A stretch of DNA of 64,000 nucleotides from Bacillota bacterium (GCA_023388495.1 JAEWGC010000037.1:248001-312000), one strand, 5' to 3'; shown: positions 23,046 to 33,397, numbered from the stretch's first letter. Notes: generated from the sequence alone by a model not told the origin. Numbers and translations are program-made.

Positions 23046-23657
23046 CTATTCTACCTCTAACTTTTTATTTAATGCCTCTTTTAGGTTTTCTAAAGCCCTT
23101 GCTCTATGACTTATTTTATTTTTTACTTCCTCTCCTAATTCCCCGAAGGTTTTATCATATCCTTCTGGAGTAAATAATGGGTCGTATCCAAATCCATTTT
23201 TTCCCTTTGGTTCAAATCCTATTTTACCCTTACATTCTCCTAATACAACTATCTTTTCCTTATTCTCCATAATTAATGATATGACAGTTTTAAATTTAGC
23301 CTCTCTATTAATTAAAGGTACATCCTTTAATTTTTCTAAAAGCTTAGAATTATTTTTACTATCGTTTCCTTCCTCTCCTGCATATCTTGAAGAATAAACA
23401 CCTGGTTCTCCATTTAATATATCTACAAATAGGCCAGAATCATCTGCTAAAACCATATATTCTACCTTTTCAGCTAGGGCTCCTGCCTTCTTTAAACTAT
23501 TTTGTTCTAGGGTTTCTCCATCTTCTATTACATCTAAACTTCCTAAACCTATATCTTTTTTGGAAACAACTTCTATTGGTAGTCCTTTAAGTATATTCTT
23601 TATTTCTTCTACTTTATGTTGATTTCCAGTTGATACTACAAGTGTTCTTTTTTTCAT
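23046..23657 (-). CDS. rdgB: XTP/dITP diphosphatase (HAM1)
   Basis: 203 residues. The phosphate-binding start STGNQHKVEEI, the catalytic LADDSGLFVD, GxYSSRYAG and the end SHRARALENL are all present. It removes damaged purine nucleotides (ITP, XTP) from the pool. Cotranscribed with the phosphodiesterase gene. Confidence 0.93.
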   Translation of the reverse strand: MKKRTLVVSTGNQHKVEEIKNILKGLPIEVVSKKDIGLGSLDVIEDGETLEQNSLKKAGALAEKVEYMVLADDSGLFVDILNGEPGVYSSRYAGEEGNDSKNNSKLLEKLKDVPLINREAKFKTVISLIMENKEKIVVLGECKGKIGFEPKGKNGFGYDPLFTPEGYDKTFGELGEEVKNKISHRARALENLKEALNKKLEVE

Positions 23658-23781
23658 CTTAATGTTCTACTCCTTTATTTTCTATAGTCTTATGTATTAC
23701 CATTATATTTTACCAAATAGATGGTTTTTTATCTATAAATAAAAAAGAAAGACCCTTCCCTAAGCTCATGGTAGCAAAATA

Positions 23782-23798
23782 GGCGAGCCAAGCTCGCC
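23782..23798 (-). terminator. Hairpin after the GerMN gene
   Basis: GGCGAGC-CAA-GCTCGCC, a perfect 7-bp GC-rich stem 30 bases after the stop of the minus-strand gene. Confidence 0.55.
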
Positions 23799-23827
23799 CA
23801 TACATTATTTTAATTGTTAGTTTTACA

Positions 23828-24820
23828 TTAATATTCATTTGCAAAAACTGGAATTGTAGCGTTTATTGTTTCTCCATCTACAAGTAATTCAACATTTTCA
23901 ATCTCTTCAAATTGACTTAATGTTAAACCTATATTTTTTACTATCTCGCTAAAGATACCATCTTGTGAAGATTCTGAATAACTATCATAAGATATATCTA
24001 CATATGCAGTACCATCTTTTACTTCTACTCCATGAAGCATAACATCTCTTGGTATATCAGAGAATAGTCCTACATCTCCAGGTGGCCCTTCAAATAGAAG
24101 ATCTAAAGCAGAGTACACATTTGCTACTGGTGCTAAAGTTGGTATGGTAACTGGTACATAATACTCAAATTCTTCATTATTCATACCCTTATAATAAACA
24201 ACTACTTTAGAGCGACCTTCGTCTATCTTTCCAATGAGGTTAATATTTTCTCTAGCCAAAGGCTTGCTAATATTTCCTCCGAATTTTAACGAAGGTAATG
24301 CTTTTCCTCCAACTAAAATTTGTACTTCTTTAATCGTTGGGAATTCTGTTAAAGTATATACTACACCCTTGATAAAACTTTCTTCTTCTTTATCTGATTG
24401 ATTGTTTAAAACATCTTCAGAAAAATCTACCTTGCATAGACCAGTATCTTCATTTATAGACATTCCCAGTATTTCAGTGCCTGCTGGTATTACTGGTATA
24501 AGACCAGTAGGACTTAATGTTTCTCTTAGTTCAGCACTATCTACCATGTTGCTAAGTGTTGTTCTAGCAATACCTTCTGTCCAAGGAATCTTTCTCATTA
24601 CAGGAACTAAGTATCCATCACTATCCCTAAAATAGATTACTGTCTTTCTCATTCCCTCATCTTCCGCTATTGCCATTTCACCAGCATCAGATCTGATTAT
24701 TTCTATTTCGTCATCTTTAGCAGCTAACCTATTATTAATAAGGTTTTTTCCAATACTTAACACTGTTAGACCTAAGACTATTATTAGTCCAAATAATATT
24801 ATTCTCCTATTTACCATCAT
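23828..24820 (-). CDS. GerMN-domain membrane-anchored protein
   Basis: About 330 residues: a signal anchor (RRIILFGLIIVLGLTVLSIG), then two GerMN (sporulation/spore germination) domains, around 65-190 and 205-325. Each has the typical end, VDFSEDVLN and VDISYDSYSE. It lacks a lipobox Cys, so it is anchored by a helix rather than lipid. GerM-type proteins act in the forespore envelope; some two-domain versions have other envelope roles. Two adjacent ATGs (24820 and 24817) follow AGGAGGG. Confidence 0.82.
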   Translation of the reverse strand: MMVNRRIILFGLIIVLGLTVLSIGKNLINNRLAAKDDEIEIIRSDAGEMAIAEDEGMRKTVIYFRDSDGYLVPVMRKIPWTEGIARTTLSNMVDSAELRETLSPTGLIPVIPAGTEILGMSINEDTGLCKVDFSEDVLNNQSDKEEESFIKGVVYTLTEFPTIKEVQILVGGKALPSLKFGGNISKPLARENINLIGKIDEGRSKVVVYYKGMNNEEFEYYVPVTIPTLAPVANVYSALDLLFEGPPGDVGLFSDIPRDVMLHGVEVKDGTAYVDISYDSYSESSQDGIFSEIVKNIGLTLSQFEEIENVELLVDGETINATIPVFANEY

Positions 24821-24886
24821 CAACCCTCCTAGATTATACTATTACATTATATTAGAAGAGTTGTCAGACTATGATTAATTTATATT

Positions 24887-25408
24887 TTACTTTTTGCTAG
24901 CTGCAAAATATCCACCACTAATAGGATTTATATTGTTTACTGTAATAAATGCATTTTTATCATATTCATATACTATTTTTCTTAAATTAGCCAAATCTTT
25001 ACGATTTATCGCAACATTTAAGATCTCCTTAGTACCTTCTAATCCCTGTCCTACTATAACAGTAACTCCAAATCCATTTTCTCTTAAAATTTCAATTAAT
25101 TCCTTGTTGTCTGATGTCTTTAAGATTATTTGGGTGGCAAGATTCCCTAAGGCAATTTTATTTTCTATAGTAATTCCTAGATAATTACCACAAGCAAAAC
25201 CTAATGCATAGGATAAAAGGTTTAAAGGGTTATCTAAACTGCTAACTACCTTACTTAATGCAGTTACATAAATGCTTACCTCAAAAAAACCAATTAATGC
25301 CGCTTGTAGCCTTCTTCCCTGAACTACCATAAGTGTCCTAATAGTTGCCAATGATACATCCATTACTCTGGCACAAAAAATAAATAGATATCCATATAAT
25401 AACTCCAA
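24887..25408 (-). CDS. UPF0316/DUF2179-type membrane protein
   Basis: 173 residues with three N-terminal membrane helices (YGYLFIFCARVMDVSLATIR onward, then a second and a third to about residue 80). The C-terminal DUF2179 domain reads IILKTSDNKELIEILRENGF. Proteins of this type resemble the YitT group; the role is unknown. TTG start with GGAGGG upstream. Confidence 0.75.
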   Translation of the reverse strand: MELLYGYLFIFCARVMDVSLATIRTLMVVQGRRLQAALIGFFEVSIYVTALSKVVSSLDNPLNLLSYALGFACGNYLGITIENKIALGNLATQIILKTSDNKELIEILRENGFGVTVIVGQGLEGTKEILNVAINRKDLANLRKIVYEYDKNAFITVNNINPISGGYFAASKK

Positions 25409-25426
25409 AATACTCCCTCCCTAAAA

Positions 25427-25456
25427 ATAAATAAGCAAGGTTGCCCTTGCTTATTA
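25427..25456 (-). terminator. Terminator after the amidase gene
   Basis: AATAAGCAAGG / CCTTGCTTATT with a 3-base loop; followed by TTTATTTTT on the minus strand. Confidence 0.75.
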
Positions 25457-25458
25457 TA

Positions 25459-27573
25459 TTAATACATTTCAAAATACTTTTCTATCCCTTTTATTATACC
25501 GTTAACTATTTTATTTTGATAGTCTTCCGTAAATAAAAGTTTCTCTTCTGCTGAGTTAGATAAAAATCCTGTTTCTACTAAAACTGCAGGCATTTTTGTT
25601 TCCCTTAAAACAACTAGATTTGGTCTTTGAATTATACCTTTATCTACTGCTCCTGTAGCTTTTAATAGCTCGTCCATTATACTCTTAGCAAATGGATGTT
25701 GATCTATTTCTTTTTTCTCTGATTGAGTCGCAGGACAATATAATACTTGAATACCAGCTATAGATTTATTATCGTGAGAGTTACCATGAATGCTCACAAA
25801 TACATCTGCATAACTATCATTTGCTATCCTGGCTCTTTCGTATAAATCTATAAATTCATCTGTATTTCTAGTCATTATTGTATTATATCCCAAAGATCGT
25901 AGTTCCTGATCTAGTTTTAATGAAACGCTGAGATTTAAATCCTTTTCCTTATTTTTATTTATAGATAAGGCTCCTGGATCCTTCCCACCATGCCCTGCAT
26001 CTATAACTATAACTCTATCTGAAGGCTTTAGGTTTTCACCTTTTTTTATTAGTAAAGAAATTTTACTATCAAATTCATTAGAAAGTAAAGTATATTCTAT
26101 ACTCTTTTTAAACTTAATGAGAAGTCTAGTCTCTATTTCATTTTTCACAACTTCAATTTCATCTACTAAGCCATCTTTTATGGAAACTATACCTTCATTT
26201 AAATCTACATTATTTGTTGGAACCGAAATCTCTATCCATTTATTTCCTTGTTCTTGATTTACAGAATAATTTGTTTCTACAAGATTTTTAATAGTAAAAA
26301 CCTTGTCCTTACCCTCTGATGTATAGGAAATATTTTCCCAGAAGGATTTTTCAGGATAAATTACTATCTTATCCTCATGGGTATCTATTTTTATATTAGG
26401 ATCAGTTACTCCTTCTTTTACATCTAAAACTATTCTAACTATTTGATCCATAGGACTATAGTTATTATCAGCATTAAATTGAGATACCCTAACTTTTTTA
26501 ACAAACCCTAAGTCGTAATCATATTCTAGATAAGTAGATCCATCTAAAATGGAATCCATTAAATCAATTACTATCCTTTGAGGATTTTGTAACTTCATGA
26601 TATTTATTTTGGCATTACTTGCACCGTTTACTACAAGGGCTTTATTTCCATCTATTAATTCATTTGTAATAGATTTTATTTTGTTGCTTTTAAAGGATAC
26701 TATCAGACCTGCTCCATTATTTGTTGGTACTATATTATACGCTGCCTGCTCCTTTAAACTAACAACTATTCTTGTTATATCAGGATTATAGGAATACTGT
26801 GAATATTCAACTTTTTCAAGAATATTATCTCCTATATTTATGGTTCCTGGACCATCTCCAGAATTTTTTAATGCTAATTTAGAGTTGCTAATATCTATTA
26901 CTAACTTATTGGAATCATTTAAAAACATAGTATTATATTGAATAGCCTTGTCACTGTTTATAATAATTTTATTTTTTTCTGTACTTCCCTTATCAATAGA
27001 GATATTACTTATAACATTTGCCCCTACTTGGTTTCCTGATTCATTAGGTTCTGGTGTTTCTCCAGGTGTCTCTGCCTGAGAATCCTCTTTGGAATTTATA
27101 AATGGCACTTTATTTACATTGTCCCATCCCACTTCATATCCCAAGGTTTCAGATAAAAATGATAGTGGAACCATAGTTCTAGCATCATTATTTTCAAAGG
27201 TTACCAGCCTAGGAATAGAGTTCTTATCCAGCACTCTCTTTTCATTATTCAATATGGCTATAGCACTATCTATTGTTAATTTTATTTCCTTATCTTTATG
27301 GGTAACAGTAACCATTTTAGCCTTTTGATTCCAATCCACCTTAGCTCCATAACTCTCTATAAATCTAATAGGAACTAATGTCCTATCGATATGAACAAAG
27401 GAGGGAATCTCAGTATTTATTGCTTGTCCGTCCATGATGATAGGCACCTGTGTTACAGATACTTTAGCACCGTTCATGCTTACTTGAATTGTCTTGTTAC
27501 TAGCTGCATGTCCTATTTGACTAAATAAAAATAATAGTACAAATAAAGACAATATTACCTTCTGTTTTTTCAT
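25459..27573 (-). CDS. N-acetylmuramoyl-L-alanine amidase with copper-amine-oxidase-like and AMIN domains
   Basis: 704 residues. A signal peptide (residues 1-24) leads into a copper amine oxidase N-terminal-like domain (about 40-155, VPIRFIESYGAKVDWNQKAK). One or more AMIN-like regions follow (about 190-500), then Amidase_3 (about 520-704) with DAGHGGKDPG, the zinc His/Glu motifs, SIHGNSH and VLVETGFLSN. It cuts peptide stems from glycan in the cell wall, outside the membrane. Likely roles are cell separation, sporulation or germination. Confidence 0.9.
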   Translation of the reverse strand: MKKQKVILSLFVLLFLFSQIGHAASNKTIQVSMNGAKVSVTQVPIIMDGQAINTEIPSFVHIDRTLVPIRFIESYGAKVDWNQKAKMVTVTHKDKEIKLTIDSAIAILNNEKRVLDKNSIPRLVTFENNDARTMVPLSFLSETLGYEVGWDNVNKVPFINSKEDSQAETPGETPEPNESGNQVGANVISNISIDKGSTEKNKIIINSDKAIQYNTMFLNDSNKLVIDISNSKLALKNSGDGPGTINIGDNILEKVEYSQYSYNPDITRIVVSLKEQAAYNIVPTNNGAGLIVSFKSNKIKSITNELIDGNKALVVNGASNAKINIMKLQNPQRIVIDLMDSILDGSTYLEYDYDLGFVKKVRVSQFNADNNYSPMDQIVRIVLDVKEGVTDPNIKIDTHEDKIVIYPEKSFWENISYTSEGKDKVFTIKNLVETNYSVNQEQGNKWIEISVPTNNVDLNEGIVSIKDGLVDEIEVVKNEIETRLLIKFKKSIEYTLLSNEFDSKISLLIKKGENLKPSDRVIVIDAGHGGKDPGALSINKNKEKDLNLSVSLKLDQELRSLGYNTIMTRNTDEFIDLYERARIANDSYADVFVSIHGNSHDNKSIAGIQVLYCPATQSEKKEIDQHPFAKSIMDELLKATGAVDKGIIQRPNLVVLRETKMPAVLVETGFLSNSAEEKLLFTEDYQNKIVNGIIKGIEKYFEMY

Positions 27574-27686
27574 TTATCTACCTCCTTATGTCACATATGT
27601 CCTTAGTAAACTTTGCCTATTTTATTTATATCATTTAGCCATTTATTATGTCAACAAATTAGCCATTTTGTAACCATAATGTAATA

Positions 27687-28682
27687 TTAACTATACGTTG
27701 ATAAAGCCTTATATAATTCATCACTTGCAGGTGGCTCTATATCATTTATTACTCCATTTTTCTCCAATATTACACCTTCTTTTGCTATCTCACCTATGAC
27801 TGTAGATTTAATTCCATTTTTATCTAACTCTTCGTTAATTACTGAAACCTTTTCTTTTTCTACAATAATTAACATAGAACCACTAGATATTAGTCTATAC
27901 GGATTTATTTCTAATATTTCTCCAATTTCCTTAGTTACATCTTTAATTGGTATCAACTCTTCTATGACTTTTATACCTTTGCCAGTTGCCTTAGAAGCTT
28001 CCCAAACCGCTCCTAAAACTCCTCCCTCTGTAATATCATGCATATATCTCACACCAATATTTCCACAGATTATGCCTTCTTTAACCACACTAAGCATACT
28101 GTCCATATTCTTAGCTAATTGAAGTTTTTCCTGTCCTATCTTGTCTATCAGATGCTCTTCCAATTCCTTTGCAATTATAGATGTCCCCTCTATTCCAGCA
28201 TACTTAGTAATTAATACCTTATCTCCAACTTCTATTTCTTTTGAATTAGGAAGTTTCTCCCTAGATTGCTTACCTATAACTGTTGTACTTACTATAACTC
28301 TATTTACTGCATCAGTGATCTCTGTATGTCCTCCTATGATTTCTACATTTATTTCCTTTGCTACCTCTCCTGCATCTTTCATTATATTTTCTATTTCTTC
28401 CTCTGTAGTGCTTGGTGGGGCTAATATTGTCATTAGTACCCCTATAGGCTCTGCACCACTAGTTGACACATCATTACATGAGATATGCACAGCTAAGCTT
28501 CCAATATCTTTAGTGGCTCCTGTAATAGGATCTGTACTCATTACACATAAATCATTTCCAAAGTCAATAATTGCACTATCTTCACCTACTGCAGCCCTTA
28601 CTAATACTTCTTCTCTTTTATTTTTTATATTTGATAAAACTATTTTTTCCAAAACATCATTAGGTAATTTCCCTATCTCCAT
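27687..28682 (-). CDS. AIR synthase-like ATP-binding protein (HypE/ThiL/PurM fold)
   Basis: 331 residues with the PurM-like pattern: VGEDSAIIDF, the loop STDPITGATKDIG, then GGHTEITDAV, VGDKVLITK and a C-terminal GGVLGAVWEAS. This is typical of the AIR-synthase-related group next to HypE, but no hyp genes are near and no C-terminal PRICC-like Cys motif is visible. Substrate unknown. Start ATG at 28682 with GGAGG; the upstream TTG at 28697 is poorer. Confidence 0.75.
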   Translation of the reverse strand: MEIGKLPNDVLEKIVLSNIKNKREEVLVRAAVGEDSAIIDFGNDLCVMSTDPITGATKDIGSLAVHISCNDVSTSGAEPIGVLMTILAPPSTTEEEIENIMKDAGEVAKEINVEIIGGHTEITDAVNRVIVSTTVIGKQSREKLPNSKEIEVGDKVLITKYAGIEGTSIIAKELEEHLIDKIGQEKLQLAKNMDSMLSVVKEGIICGNIGVRYMHDITEGGVLGAVWEASKATGKGIKVIEELIPIKDVTKEIGEILEINPYRLISSGSMLIIVEKEKVSVINEELDKNGIKSTVIGEIAKEGVILEKNGVINDIEPPASDELYKALSTYS

Positions 28683-28859
28683 TTTATTACCTCCCAAAGC
28701 ATCTTCTATGTATTTTTATTAATTATATTGTACCATATGTATAACACTTTTTATACACTTTGGGTACACTTTAAAACTCATTTTCATAATATTTAAATGT
28801 ATTTTGGAAAGAATAATTATAACAATTCATAATTGAACGAAAGGGAGGGTTTAATTTTG

Positions 28860-28994
28860 ATGATACCTTGTTCTGAAAAATGTATATATGAAGAGGATGG
28901 ATTATGTGCTTTAAAAGCAGTTATTCCTCCGTCTAGTACCCCTACCAAAGATTGCCCTTATTTTACTAAAAAAGAGAAAAAAGACGATTCATAA
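28860..28994 (+). CDS. Small conserved Cys-rich protein
   Basis: 44 residues, MIPCSEKCIYEEDGLCALKA, with four Cys (positions 4, 8, 16 and 32) and a basic end. The spacing (C-x3-C-x7-C-x15-C) fits a small metal-binding or zinc-ribbon-like fold known from many clostridial genomes. AGGGAGGG precedes the ATG. It stands alone between two minus-strand genes. Confidence 0.7.
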   Translation: MIPCSEKCIYEEDGLCALKAVIPPSSTPTKDCPYFTKKEKKDDS

Positions 28995-29008
28995 ACTCTC
29001 CAAATAGT

Positions 29009-29050
29009 ATAAAAGCACTATAAGTTAAATTAACTTATAGCGCTTTTATT
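29009..29050. terminator. Bidirectional terminator
   Basis: AAAAGCaCTATAAGTTAA and its complement around a short loop, ending in TTTT on both strands, between convergent genes. Confidence 0.85.
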
Positions 29051-29055
29051 TATAC

Positions 29056-29994
29056 CTACTTTATAATCATTGTTCCAGCTTTTCCTTCTATGGCATCCTT
29101 CAAAAGTTCTAGAGAAGTTATTATTACTTTTTTTCCGCCTCTATCTAAATATTCTATTCCTGCTTCTATTTTTGGTCCCATACTTCCTTTTGGGAATTGT
29201 CCTTCTTCAAAGTGTTTTTTCGCTTCATCTAAAGACATTTTTGATAAGAATTCTTGATTTGGCTTTCCAAAGTTAATTGCTACCTGTGGAACTCCTGTCA
29301 AAATTACTAGAAAATCTGCCTCTATTTGATTTGCTAATAATGATGATGCATAATCCTTGTCAATTACAGCCTCTACTCCCTTTAATCCACCATTATCCTC
29401 TATAACTGGAATTCCACCGCCACCTACAGTGATTACTATAGTTCCGTTGTCAGTCAATGTTTTTACAACTGATTGCTCCACAATATCTAAAGGCCTTGGG
29501 GAAGGCACTACTCTTCTATATCCTCTACCACTATCTTCAACCATAGAGTAATTTTTAGCTTTGGATATTTCATCTGCTTCTTCTTTACTATAAAATGGGC
29601 CTATTGGTTTTGTTGGTTCCTTAAATGCTGGATCATTTTTATCAACTAATACCTGTGATAATACAGAAACAACATCTTTTTCAATTCCTCTTTTTCTGAG
29701 TAAATTTTCCAGTGATTGCTTTATCATATATCCCAACTGCCCTTGAGTCTCAGCAACACATACATCAATTGGTAGTACTGGAATCCTATCTTTAGCCGCC
29801 TCGCCTTGTAAAAGTAAATTTCCAACCTGTGGTCCATTTCCATGGGTTAATATAACTCTATATCCTTCTTCAATTAAATCAGCAATATATGGACACATCT
29901 TACCTATATTAGTATATTGCTCTTCTACCGTTCCCTTTTGCCCCTCAGATATTATTGCGTTTCCTCCGATTGCAATTACTATTTTTTCCTTCAA
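29056..29994 (-). CDS. arcC: Carbamate kinase
   Basis: 312 residues. Signature motifs GGNAII, THGNGPQVGNLLLQ, the PRPLDIVE region and TVGGGGIPVIE are present. It makes ATP and carbamate from carbamoyl phosphate, the last step of arginine or purine fermentation. No arcA or arcB is adjacent, so the carbamoyl-phosphate source lies elsewhere. TTG start with GGGAGG seven bases upstream. Own terminator. Confidence 0.94.
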   Translation of the reverse strand: MKEKIVIAIGGNAIISEGQKGTVEEQYTNIGKMCPYIADLIEEGYRVILTHGNGPQVGNLLLQGEAAKDRIPVLPIDVCVAETQGQLGYMIKQSLENLLRKRGIEKDVVSVLSQVLVDKNDPAFKEPTKPIGPFYSKEEADEISKAKNYSMVEDSGRGYRRVVPSPRPLDIVEQSVVKTLTDNGTIVITVGGGGIPVIEDNGGLKGVEAVIDKDYASSLLANQIEADFLVILTGVPQVAINFGKPNQEFLSKMSLDEAKKHFEEGQFPKGSMGPKIEAGIEYLDRGGKKVIITSLELLKDAIEGKAGTMIIK

Positions 29995-30120
29995 AATAAA
30001 ACCTCCCTATTTTGACTTATCTTCTTTCTTTCTTTATTTACCTTGCAAAATTTTTCTTATTTATTATACACTTCATTTTTAAAATAATAAATATCTTTTT
30101 ATAAATTTATATGTTTTTAA

Positions 30121-30149
30121 AAAGATAGATGGGAATCCCATCTATCTTT
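30121..30149 (-). terminator. Terminator of the gatCAB operon
   Basis: 14-bp perfect arms AAAGATAGATGGGA and TCCCATCTATCTTT around one base, followed by TTTTT on the minus strand; it overlaps the gatB stop. Confidence 0.85.
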
Positions 30150-31572
30150 CATTTATCATATCTATTAACATCTTATTTACCATTTGAGGATTAGCTTTTC
30201 CCTTTGATGCCTTCATTATTTGTCCTACTAAAAATCCAATGGCTCTATCTTTACCATTTTTATAGTCAATAATTGATTGATCGTTTTCATCTAGAATTTT
30301 TGATACTATTTCTTTTAATGCACCTTCATCACTGATTTGGATTAATCCTTGTTCTTTTACTATTGTCTGTGGATCTTTACCTGTATCAAATACTTCTTTC
30401 AATACCTTTTTACCAGTGTTATTGTTTATCTTACCATCTTTAACTATAGATATAAGCTCTGCTAAGGCTTTAGGTGTAAGAGAAGTATCTTGAATCTCCA
30501 CCTCTTCATCCTTTAATCTTCTCAAAACATCTCCCATGATCCAATTGCTAACTAATTTTGTGTCATTTATATGCTTTATAGTTTCTTCAAAGAAAGAAGC
30601 TAATTCCTTAGATGCTGTTAATACTCCTGCATCGTAGTCTGAAAGCTCATACTCCTTAATAAATCTTTCCTTCTTGTGATGAGGTAACTCTGGAAGATTA
30701 TTTTTTATCTCCTCTATCCATTCATCGCTGATTACTATAGGGGCAATATCTCCATCTGCTGCAAATCTATAATCTTCTACTCCACCCTTTTCCCTCATTG
30801 TTATAGTTTTGTTGCTTACATCATCCCATCTTCTAGTTTCTCTTTCAGTATTTTTACCTTCTTTTAATAAAGCTATATGTCTTTCTTCCTCATATTCCAT
30901 AGCCTTCACTGCACCTCTAAAAGAATTTAAGTTCTTAACCTCTGTAATATTAGTCTTGGCTCCAGTTTCAGTATCTACAACATTTATATTAATATCGCAT
31001 CTTAGAGAGCCTTCTTCCATCTTACAATCTGATACCTCTATATATTTTAAAGTTGCTCTAAGCTTTTCAAGAAACAATCTAGCTTCCTCTGGAGTATTCA
31101 TATCAGGTTTTGATACTATCTCTATTAAAGGAACTCCTGCTCTATTATAATCTATTAGTGTATCTTCTTTATCACTATGAATTTGTTTTCCCGTATCTTC
31201 TTCTATATGGATTCTTTGCAAACGAACCTTTTTAGTTTCATTCTCTGTCTCTATTTCTATATATCCATCTTCACAAAGTGGTATATCATCCTGAGAAATT
31301 TGATAACCCTTGACCAGATCTGAATAATAATAATTCTTTCTATCCATTCTTGTTTTAGTATTTATTTTACAGTTTAATGCAATTCCTGACTTTATTGCAT
31401 ATTCTATAGCTGTTTTATTTATTACCGGAAGTGCTCCAGGTAGTCCAATACAAACAGGACAGCAATGAGTATTAGCTTCTCCACCAAAAGCATTTATACA
31501 GCTACAGAACATCTTTGTTTTAGTAGCTAGTTCAACGTGGATTTCTAGCCCAATTATAGTTTTATAGCTCAT
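30142..31572 (-). CDS. gatB: Asp-tRNA(Asn)/Glu-tRNA(Gln) amidotransferase subunit B
   Basis: 476 residues, full length. GLEIHVELATKTKMFCSC, the zinc-binding Cys pair area (NTHCCPVC), PLIEIVSKPD and the C-terminal YqeY-like helical domain (NPQMVNKMLIDMINER) are present. It holds the kinase site and ammonia channel end of the GatCAB complex. Its start overlaps gatA by 11 bases. Confidence 0.96.
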   Translation of the reverse strand: MSYKTIIGLEIHVELATKTKMFCSCINAFGGEANTHCCPVCIGLPGALPVINKTAIEYAIKSGIALNCKINTKTRMDRKNYYYSDLVKGYQISQDDIPLCEDGYIEIETENETKKVRLQRIHIEEDTGKQIHSDKEDTLIDYNRAGVPLIEIVSKPDMNTPEEARLFLEKLRATLKYIEVSDCKMEEGSLRCDININVVDTETGAKTNITEVKNLNSFRGAVKAMEYEEERHIALLKEGKNTERETRRWDDVSNKTITMREKGGVEDYRFAADGDIAPIVISDEWIEEIKNNLPELPHHKKERFIKEYELSDYDAGVLTASKELASFFEETIKHINDTKLVSNWIMGDVLRRLKDEEVEIQDTSLTPKALAELISIVKDGKINNNTGKKVLKEVFDTGKDPQTIVKEQGLIQISDEGALKEIVSKILDENDQSIIDYKNGKDRAIGFLVGQIMKASKGKANPQMVNKMLIDMINER

Positions 31573-33025
31573 TTCTTAGTCCTCCTTCAAGTCCTAGACC
31601 CATCTTTATAATATTTGCTTCTTTATATTTATCTCCAATTATTTGTAACCCAATAGGAAGTCCATCTGCATAACCGCATGGTATACTCATGGCACATATT
31701 CCTGCTAAATTAACAGACACAGTAAATAAATCTGCCTTATACATAGCTAATGGATCTTTTATCTTTTCTCCAAGTTTAAATGGAAGCACTGGAGATGTGG
31801 GAGATAAAATCACATCATATTTACTAAAGGCCTTATGGAAATCTTCTTTTATTAAGGTTCTTACTCTCAATGCCTTTTTGTAATGATCATCTGCATATCC
31901 TCTGGTTAATGAATAAGTTCCAAGCATTATTCTTCTCTTAACCTCTTCACCAAAGGCCTCAGTCCTTGAATTTATATATAATTCGTCTAATGTATTATAT
32001 TCCTTAGCCCTATACCCATATCTAACTCCATCAAATCTAGCAAGGTTTGAGCTAATTTCTGAGGTAGATATAATATAATAAGCTGCCAATCCGTATTCCA
32101 AATGGGGTAAAGATATTTCTTCTATTTCAGCACCTAGGGATTCAAATATTTTTATTGACTTACCTATTTCATCCTTAATCCTAGAATCTATCCCCTCACC
32201 AAAAAATTCCTTAGGAAGTGCCACTCTCATTCCCTTTAAGTAATTATTGTAATCTGTTTCTTCTTGAAAACTACCAAATATTATGGTTCCTTCTGGATTT
32301 TTAAAGGATGTAGAATCTTTTTCATCATAGCCTGTTATAGAAGAAAGCATAAGTACTGAATCCCTTACATCTCTACCAAATACACCTATTTGATCCAATG
32401 TATTTGCCATGGCAACAGCACCATATCTAGATACTATACCATAGGTTGGCTTTATCCCTACAACATCACAGTATGATGCAGGTTGTCTAATGGAGCCACC
32501 TGTATCTGTGCCTAAGGCTAAAGCTACTTCTCCAGCTTTTACAGCTGCTGCTGACCCCCCAGATGAACCTCCTGGTACTCTTTCCATATCTATTGGATTT
32601 TTAGTAGGTCCAAAATAAGAGGTTTCTGTAGATGATCCCATGGCAAACTCATCCATATTAGTTTTACCCATGATTATTCCGTCCGCCTGTTTAATCCTCT
32701 CTACTACAGTTGCGTCATATGGTGGAATAAAGTTTTCTAACATCTTAGATCCACAAGTAGTTCTAAGATTCTTAGTGATTATATTATCTTTAATACCTAT
32801 AGGAAGACCTGCTAATAGTCCTACATTTTCACCATTTTTTATTTTTTCGTCTACTCTATTTGCAGCCTTTAAAGCCTCTTCCTTATTTAATGTAATAAAT
32901 GCATTTATTTTTTCATCTACTTCATTAATCTTATTAAAATGAGCCTCAACTAACTCTTTGCTCGATAGCTCTCTACCATGTATTTTCTTTCTCATTTCAA
33001 ATGCAGATAATTTTGTAATATCCAT
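31562..33025 (-). CDS. gatA: GatCAB amidotransferase subunit A
   Basis: 487 residues of the amidase-signature family: Lys in GLPIGIKDNI and the Ser-rich loop VPGGSSGGSAAAV, which supply the Ser-cisSer-Lys triad. It frees ammonia from glutamine and passes it to GatB. Middle gene of the operon. Confidence 0.97.
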   Translation of the reverse strand: MDITKLSAFEMRKKIHGRELSSKELVEAHFNKINEVDEKINAFITLNKEEALKAANRVDEKIKNGENVGLLAGLPIGIKDNIITKNLRTTCGSKMLENFIPPYDATVVERIKQADGIIMGKTNMDEFAMGSSTETSYFGPTKNPIDMERVPGGSSGGSAAAVKAGEVALALGTDTGGSIRQPASYCDVVGIKPTYGIVSRYGAVAMANTLDQIGVFGRDVRDSVLMLSSITGYDEKDSTSFKNPEGTIIFGSFQEETDYNNYLKGMRVALPKEFFGEGIDSRIKDEIGKSIKIFESLGAEIEEISLPHLEYGLAAYYIISTSEISSNLARFDGVRYGYRAKEYNTLDELYINSRTEAFGEEVKRRIMLGTYSLTRGYADDHYKKALRVRTLIKEDFHKAFSKYDVILSPTSPVLPFKLGEKIKDPLAMYKADLFTVSVNLAGICAMSIPCGYADGLPIGLQIIGDKYKEANIIKMGLGLEGGLRNEL

Positions 33026-33039
33026 TATTTCACCCCTTC

Positions 33040-33324
33040 TTATTCCACTATCTTTAGTAATTTAAAATATCCATATTGTTCTTCTATCGCATTCTGAAGT
33101 ATCTCTTCCCTTGACAATCCTTCTTTTACTTCATCTTCTCTTAACTTTTGGATATAATCATATACTTGATAAGTTGGCTCTATATTTTCTGTATCTAATT
33201 CATTTAATTTCTCTACATAAGTCAAAACTTCAGAAAACTTATGGGTAAATTCATCTATTTCTTCTTCTGAAAATCTTAGTTTAGCTAAACTAGCTATATG
33301 TTTTACCTCTTCTTTAGAAATCAT
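33040..33324 (-). CDS. gatC: GatCAB amidotransferase subunit C
   Basis: 94 residues, start MISKEEVKHIASLAKLRFSE, ending LREDEV...EEILQNA. The small subunit that wraps between A and B. 14 bases before gatA. Confidence 0.94.
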   Translation of the reverse strand: MISKEEVKHIASLAKLRFSEEEIDEFTHKFSEVLTYVEKLNELDTENIEPTYQVYDYIQKLREDEVKEGLSREEILQNAIEEQYGYFKLLKIVE

Positions 33325-33397
33325 TATTTCTCCTCCTCATCAAACTTTCTTCTCTATTTTACCACTTTTTATAATAAAAAATCAAACAATACTATAA

